This document shows positions 42,201-51,200 of a stretch of 64,000 nt of DNA, piece after piece. Source of the DNA: Onthophagus taurus. Its lineage: Eukaryota; Arthropoda; Insecta; Coleoptera; Scarabaeidae. How positions within the stretch are numbered: position 1 is the first letter of the stretch; each line of letters starts with the position of its first letter. The translations under genes were made by a program, and so were the position numbers. The stretch lies in assembly GCF_036711975.1 (NCBI RefSeq), contig NC_091968.1, forward strand, positions 16,058,001-16,122,000, read 5' to 3'. The notes under the pieces were generated by a model. The model did not search any database and was not told the DNA's origin. It saw only the letters and a list, made by a program, of their open reading frames with translations.

Positions 42201-45200
42201 ATTAAAACTTTCCTCGATGATTGAGTTTTGTCCGATTCTTTTAAAGTGGATGATTTATCATCAATTTGTTTTGAATTAAAATGATTATTTTGAAGGAACT
42301 GAGCTATTGTATCTTCCTGATCTAAAAAAAATAATTTCTGAATAAAAAAAAATAACAAAATAATCAAATTTTACTTGTTAAAGCTGGGTTTAAATACTGC
42401 TGAAGAATTTCGCTATTTATATCATTAAAATCATCAGTTGGGTTAGTAGTCGTTTTCTCTTTTTTATCTTCGGAATTTGAAATTTCTTTCGATAATCCGC
42501 ATCGCAATAACTTTAAACCCTACAATATTAATTAAATTTAATTCACCTTCGAGCAGGCGCGCCGTCATAAAATTTATGACAATCCGTTTATATAATATAT
42601 TTCCTTACACTATGCATTTGAAAGGATTTAGCGCTACAGTATTCATGTATTTTGAACATTGCGAAAAGAAAATTAAAAAAAAAACTATTGTTGTCGTCTA
42701 TACGGCAAAAAAAGGTATAAAAGGCAAGAAATTTACACATTAATTGCTGTTTGATAAGGCCGTATTTATATTATGTGAAGTATTTAGGAATATAAAAGTA
42801 TTATAAACAGGTTTCGGCACGTTTTTGAGGTCCGTAATGACAATTTTGTTGGAATCAGATTTTTTTTCTTCATCTTTTCAATATTACAATCTTTTCGATT
42901 TTTTAGTGAGTTTTTAGAAAAATTCAATATATTAAAAGGTTCAATAATTTTCGTGCGAACGCGTCTTATTTGTTACAAAGATTTCAAAGGTTTTGTGCGT
43001 GTAAATAAGAGGTCTATTGGGACCGGAAACTAAATTTTAAAACGGGTTTGTTTACACATTGCCGGTCGACCAACAGGTACTCTATGTAATCCGTAAGAAT
43101 TGTATACATTACCTAGGTAAAGTATCTAAGGGACAATAATCTTCATAATATTTCATACATTGCCTAGACACTCCAGGTATTTTATACAGCCTGATTCAGA
43201 GTAAGCGCATTATTGTATTTTAGCAACACTATGGGCACTACTTTCAAAATATTTGGCAGTAATATGTTTTAGGACATTCTCTACATGATGGTGATATCAT
43301 ATTTTGAATTGGACGAATTATTTCAAAATGGCGACTGTCAACTTTTTGTTTAAATGGAATGCCAAAATTTTTTTAGTATTGAGATCCTAAAGACATTCTT
43401 TTTACGATAGTATTTTGTTTTTCTTAAAAATTCATTTCTTTCCCCATTAAAAAGCTAACTAACATTTTAATCTAGTAGCGCATGAATGTTTTACACTCGA
43501 TGTTGTTTTTGTCCAAATAAATAAGTAGATGTTTATTACAAAATAAAGTTTAATTGTTTCTTTTGTGTCTATCGCTACTTGATATTATTTTTTGTAATAC
43601 AGTGTCTAGTAATACAACCTAGTGTGCCATTGAAAACAAATGTTTAATGACTTATTGACAAACGTCAAAGTCTGATTTACGTTGTTTGATGCTTGTGAGT
43701 CTAAAACCAGTTAAAATGGATATTAATAACGTAAATAATGTTTATACAAATGAAGAAATCCCTAATTTATTTTTTGTGCCCGAAAAGTGCGACAAAGTTC
43801 TTAGTAGAACTTGCAGAATGTTTAATGAAAATTATCCACATTTACCTCCGACGACAAAAGGGAAATTTAGAAGAATAGAAGCAATTTTTTTTGCATTTTG
43901 GACGAATTAATCACGTGTTAAACTGACCAAAAAATGTAGTACATAATGTAACGGAAGAAGTGAATACCTTGGCTTATTTCGAGCCCAGTCCCAACACCTC
44001 AATTCGAGCTGCCAAAGAAGATCTGGGAATCATACTATGAACTTTGTCGCGCTTTTCATGCATAAAAAATAAATTAAGAATTTCTTGATTTGTGTAAATA
44101 TTACTTTCGTTATTGTTATCGATTTTAACTTTTTTCAGTACTAATATTAAGGGACCTAACAGATAATTATTAGCTCACATGCATCAAGTGACGTAAACAA
44201 GTTAGTCTTTGACAAGAACTCATTGAGGCTTGTTTTTCATGGCACACTAGGCTAAATATCCATATGATGTGTACATTTTTCAAAAAACCCTAATTATCTC
44301 CCAAATTATTAATGTTAGGTATGGGACATATGGGATATAAAAGATGTAGAATGAGACACCGAAGACGACTAAGTAATAAAATATGGGGGGTGCCATTTAA
44401 AAAAACGAAGTTATGGTACTTCCAAATTTCGAAAAGTTAACGTGCCATAGTAAAGTGGTCACTTTACTCCATCATGTTTCTTAAGTATGTTCTGAATCCT
44501 AAATTGATATCCCAAAAATCGAGTGTTCTCTGATTTTTTGAACAAATGTCTGCTGGAGCAGATTTTTCTAGAAAAATTCGAATAACTCGAGAACGGCCGA
44601 ATCAAATTGGAAAAAGTAAAGTAATTTATAAACCTTCAAAACAGACAAATCCAAATATGTAAAAATATACAGGTTTAAAAAAATAAAGTAGGTGGCGACT
44701 TCCGGTATAATCGGAAGTGTAAGAAATCTGAAAATATTTTAGTCGAAGAGATCGTAATTAATAATACTTAAGACTGAATTCTCAAATTTTTATTTTCGCC
44801 AGAACCCCAGAAACGTCTAACGACTGGTCTCGCTGATACACCCTGTATATTTATGTTATATATTTTTAACGCGCATTCTTTGAGATAAAATTGAAATGTA
44901 CAGGTGTCCCAAAATTGAGATACCATGCCTAAGTTAACATTTTTAAATAAGAACCCTCATTTTTTGTTGTATTTAGTATTTTCCATGTAGCATACCCTAT
45001 GTCGATATTCAGCTGAAATTGAAATTCTTATGATAATTGGGCATGGTGATAGAACGCGAACTCAACGCGAGGTGTGTGTTTTATTTAATAACAAGTATCC
45101 CGACAGACCAATAAACCAATCAGTAGCCAGCAAAATTGAGAGGAAATTTCGAGATACTGGTTCTGTAGAAGATAAGCCAAAAAAAGGACGTCCTGTAATT

Positions 45201-48200
45201 AACGGGTCAAGTTAGTCGCATCTATGATACCCCTACATAAGGTTTTACGATTAGAGAAGTGGCATCCTTATAAAATACAACTGGTACAGAATTAAAGAAA
45301 ACGATCCGGACCGGCGAACGCAATTTTGTCAAACCTTAATGGATATGTGCCACAGATTCCCTCGTCATATTGAAAACATTTTGTTCCCAGATGAATCAAC
45401 CTTTACATTAACCGAACAAGTTAATAAATAAAACTGTCGCTATTGAGCAAAAGAAAATCCCCAATGGATGAGAGGATAACACACTCACCAATATATTCTA
45501 TATTTAATTTTATCGTTTTATTTAAAGATAATGCGAAACTTCTTAAACAGGAAACTCGTTTCGCAAAGTACATGGGTGAAATGACAAGTGAACTCACGTT
45601 GCTATAGTAAATAAGTAGTATTTAGCGTTTTCCTCATCTACTATAATAAAAAATTTGAATTTTAATCTTTAATATTTTAGAATTGAAAATTAACGCTTAT
45701 TTTCTGCAAATACACCATACATGCGATACATCATTGGAAAGCTAAAAATATGCTCTTTTCAGTAACATCATAATAAAGTATAGTTAGTATTTAAAAAAAC
45801 ACAATTTTGTGTTGTATCTCAAAAATCATCAAGTATGTTTAAAACTTTTCAACGGCAGTATATTCTACTTAAAAAAGTGTCTTAAGAACGTATCAACCCC
45901 ATTTCTCTAATTTGAAAAATAAACGAAATATTTATAGTAATAACCAAATAAACTTATGTTTAGAATTGCACTTTTATTTTATTCTTTTCTCGCACTGTGA
46001 GCCTGCCTATAACTCGTATATAGAAAGAGAAAAATTTCGTCTCTTTTTTTCCTTTTTTTGGCCATTCGAGTCAAGAGCTGCTTTCAATAAAATTTAGTTT
46101 AATTCATAATTATACGTGTTTAGTTTTCTTAAATATTTCCGATTGCTCCGAAATAATAAAGGTTTAATGGTCGTTGTAAAAACGAACATCTTAATTTAAT
46201 TTTATAAATTAATAATAAAAGATTACTTATTCTTGCTTTTAAGAAGGTGATTAAAGTTTTTAATATTAATTGTAACATTAATTGTAGTTGACAGTGTAAT
46301 AGTAACCAAAAAAGAATGCGTCGATCACGTTCAGAAACGAATGGGCACACGGTTACGAAATCTAAAAAGAAACACCCGTGGATTAGGAGGCAAAGGAAAA
46401 TTAACAGGAAAATTAATTGATAAACTTTCCTTATATTATGGGTTGGCTATTGACAGAAATTGCGATTCCGTGAAGGACATGAAAAAAGAGATCTGGGCTA
46501 CTTTGTATCATAAAATTTCAACAGATGAAACTCCAAAGCATGACAATTGTCCAGTTGGTGTTGACTCGTGGTGAAGATCTTTTAACAAGATGTCTATCGC
46601 ACCAAAAACTATTCATAGTGGCAAGAAAGTGGTTGACATTGCGTCTAATATAGCTGCTTGCAATTTTAATGACGGTCTTACAAGCATTATGGAAATAATG
46701 CAAGCACTGAAATAACAACACATAACAATAACAATTGGAAGAGCGTGCTTCGACTTTTGTCATAAAATGAGGCTAAAGAAACTCGTAGAAGCCTACTTTC
46801 AGACAGAAAAGCTGCAAAAGATGAAAATAAGCTTCAGGAAGGACAGCTGTATGGTGCAGGAATCGCTGATTAGATGTATCTAGAAAAAATATACAATTTT
46901 TTACATTCGAAAACTTTAAACGCGTTTTTCTGGAAACTACATTTTTCAAATCTGTGCACAAGATAACTTCCACATTTTCAACGGATTTTCAATATTTGTT
47001 TTTTCAAAAGTTTGTATTATCTTATTCTAGGTAAGTACGTACATACCGTTTTTCGATATGTCTCAGATTCTCTGTTTTACAACTATTTTTATGTACGTTT
47101 TTTATCGATAAATACGACATTTCTTGTAAAATCGTCACCATTTCGTCAAAAATGAATATTTTTTAAAAGTCCTACGTACTTCCCTAGTTTTTGAGTTTAC
47201 TAAAGTAATCGTATTGAAGTTTTAATTATTCGACTTACGCGTTAGGAGAAATCCTACGCACAGTTTGACCCTGCACGATTTGCAAGCCTAACATTACCGT
47301 TAGGCTTGCTAACATTACCGACATCCAGCGGATGCAATTTTAATAACTGTTAATAAATAAAATATGTATTTAAAACTAAAAAAGTGGCTTATTCACACCC
47401 TGCAACCCGTTTTTAGAAAACTTCTTTCGTCCGATTGCAAAAAAATTTTAAAAATACCTATTATTTTCGGGTCTTCAAGGTGGCATACCCCCTTAAGAGA
47501 GCTTTTTAGGGTAGGCAGCGCCATCTGAAAGATAGATCAAAACTAATACCAAATTATTATTTATCGTCTCAAGAAATAATAATGTACTAATTTTCATGTT
47601 CATAATTTAAGCTAGAGAAATTATTAAAGAAAAACGAAAATAAAGTATTAACTTTACCCATCTGTATCTTCGTTATTATTAACAACTGGTCTAAGATAAA
47701 TTGGGTTTAATCGTAATAATTTAATGTAAGGAATTCACTGTTGCTCTGTGTCCCATTAGTAATGGACCACTCTGTATATTAAATATTTTTACTCTAGTAA
47801 AATGGGTGTTTTATTAAAAATAACGTAATACTTATTAATGCAAACCTGTTGTCATAAAATATATGACACGCACCCAGTCATGTAATAAAATCGAGTGCGC
47901 CAGCTAGAAATTTAATACGGACCTGTTGTTATAAAATTTATGACACGCGCCCGCTCATGTTATAAAATCGAGCGCGCCCGCTCAAAGGTTAAATAAAAAA
48001 AAATACTTGCATACTTTTTGTGAAATTGGTGAATCGGTAACATTAGGAGATGCACGCGTTTGCAAATTAACAATATATTCATCCTCCTGGACCACGGATT
48101 GCGTCCGAATGCATTCACACAACCACTCCAAACTAACGACGGGGGCGGAATGTTTTTTATACAAAGCGCGGGCATCGTTTAATGTGGGATCACCAACAAT

Positions 48201-51200
48201 TATATGAGTTATCCGATCAGATAATTGATCGTATCTTGTTGCACCTCCCAAATTTAAAATTCTTGAAACCTTTTCGCGTTGATCCGGTGAAAATCCCGCT
48301 ATAAAAACCTAAGGAAGATATGAATTAACTTTAATTAAAATAAATATTAAATGATTTACACAACACCCGTCTAAAAAACTTCCAGCTTGTTTAACCGACT
48401 TTATATCAATTCCATCGATGATATCATTAACATCATTTAATGTAGAACTTCTTCTCTTTCTTGTTTGAGAAAGTGACGAATTTGAGTTCGATATAGATAA
48501 GTTTACGGTTTCTTGTAAAACACTCAGGTAAGGTGTCACGGAACTAATCGCACTCATCACTGAGAAATCAGGATTTATGTTTTCACGATTTTTCGTTGGA
48601 GTGGAAGTCGGTTTTTTAATTGTATATTCTTCCACTTTAAGTGCATAACCGTTTCTTACACTATCTAATAACCAATCGTAAGAAACGCATTTTATTTTAT
48701 TTGTTTTCCTAGCTACTTTGTATTTATCCGAGGTTGTTGGACCATTACAAATAAGTATATCTGTAGTAGCACAATGTAATTGTCCGGAATAAGTACCTCC
48801 ATTCTCAGTAATTAACCTTTTTAACTTCTCCCGTTCCTCCATATTCGTAAAACCAGTAGTACTTATTTTTAAATTTTTAAAAGTTGGACAAGAATATGTT
48901 TTAAATCGTTGATCGTTGCAATGAACGTTTTCTGTTTGAGACAATTCCCAAACAACATCCACCCAATCAGGTAACATTATTTTTAAACCCAGCTCCGCAG
49001 CTTTCTAAAAAAATAATATAAAAATTTTTTTTATATTATTTTTTAATTTTAGTCTTGGTAAAAAATCAAGAATCATCATGTCGCTTAAAAATCAACAATT
49101 TTTTTTTAATCGACGGGAAATCACTCAAGTAAGCTGTTACAAAAAAAAAGTGCGGAAAAGTGTAAAGTTTACCGTAAAATCACTTTAAAGTTTCGACGTG
49201 ACGTCACGTTTTGTGACGTCATCGATCATGTTAACCATATACAGTTAAATAATCGACGACTTTTCGGCGACGGATTTTGTCAATTCCACCACGGTCGCAA
49301 TACCGTCGCTAAGATTGAAACGCACAGGGAAACGGATTGAAGATGGAAAATATGATCATATTGTGTTAAGTGAATGTTACGAAGGTTACTACCTGCTTTT
49401 AACCCAGAATTGCAGAATAAATTTTGAAACTGCTAATAAAATAGGGTAAAAACGTCGCGGCTTTACAAAGAAATAAAACCATCGCCTTAGTCGTGAGTTG
49501 CCGAGTTGAAATTTGGTATGGATATAGCTTCGACATCCCTAAGTTGATTTTCGTTACAACTAGAGTGCTACACATGAAGGGGTGTCAACCTCTAATAAAA
49601 ATAGTTGAAATTCGCTATGTTAGGTGAAAAAAAAAAATAAAATCCACCCCTTAGCCGTGAGTTGCTGAGTTGAAATTTGGTGTGGATATAGCTTCGACAT
49701 CCCTAAGTAGATTTTCGTTAAAATTAGAGTGCTACAGATGACGGGGTGTCAACGCCTAATAAAAATAGTTTAAATTCGCTATGTTAGGTGAAAAAAAAAT
49801 AAAATCCACCCCTTAGCCGTGAGTTGCTGAGTTGAAATTTGGTGTGGATATAACTTCGACATCCCTAAGTTGATTTTGTCCCGGTCTCTTTTTTCGAGAC
49901 TAATTCAATCCCGCAAACATCAAACCTCTATCTTCTTTTGTTTTTAAGTTATAGCCAAAAAGTCATATTTTCGTGATTTCAAAAAATGCTCATATTTCGT
50001 TTATTTTTCAAATTATAGGAATGGGGTTGATACGTTCTTAAGACACTTTTTTAAGTGGAATATACTGCCGTTGAAAAGTTTTAAATATACTTGATGATTT
50101 TTGAGATACAACACAAAGTTGTGTTTTCCGGACAGTAAATACTACCTAGTGGCTATAATATATGGTTTTGCACGAATATGACAGAATAAAATTGGTTTTG
50201 TACCATTAAACTTTGAATAGTTAATTTAAATTTCTCAGCATCTTATCCCTGACTTTGTTCACCAATAAAAAATGATTATCAAGTAATGTTTGTTTATTAA
50301 AAATACAAGAAATGTATTAATTAATGAATAATTAAATATGGACAACTTCGGGAACTAAACAGTCATAAAGTTCTACTCATCTTCTTCATCCTCTCTGTCA
50401 TCTTCTTCTACTCAACTTACTGGTTGTAAGATTAGAACAGTTCGGTATCAATGAATGAAATCTGCGGTAGTATTTTCCCAGTTTTCCCCAAACATAAGAT
50501 GTAGAAGTTTTTTGATATCAGCAATCTTTTCTTTTGAAATTGGGTGAGATAGAGGAAAATTAGGGATCATAAACTGGGAGCGGACTTTCCATTGAAACAC
50601 CGTTTGAATGGGGATATGAAGACTTATGTACCATCTTCAAAGCGGACTCCAATATATTCTATATATAATTTTATCGTTTTATGTAAAGATAATGCGGAAC
50701 TTCTTAAACGGGAAACTCGTTTCGCAAAATTCATGAATGAAATGATAAGTAAACTCACGTTGCTATAGTAACTAAGTAGTATTTAGCGTTTTCCTCGCCT
50801 ACTATAATTAAAAATTTGAATATTAATCTTTAATATTTTAAAAATTGAAAAATAACGCTTATTTTCCGCAGAAACATCATGCGTGTGATACATCATTGAA
50901 AAGCTAAAAATATGCTCTTTTCAGTAACATCATAATAAAGTATAGTTTGTATTTTAAAAAATACAACTTCATGTTATATCTCAAAAATTATCAGCTATGT
51001 TAAAAATTTTTCAACGGCAGTATATTCTACTCAAAAAAGTGTCTTAAGAATGTATTAACCCGATTTCTGTAATTTCAAAAATAAACGAAATATAAGCATT
51101 TTTTGAAATCACTAAAATTTGACTTTTTGGCTATAACTTAAAAACAAAAGAAGATAGATATTTGGTGTTTAGGGGATTGGATTAGTCTCGTAAAAAGAGA

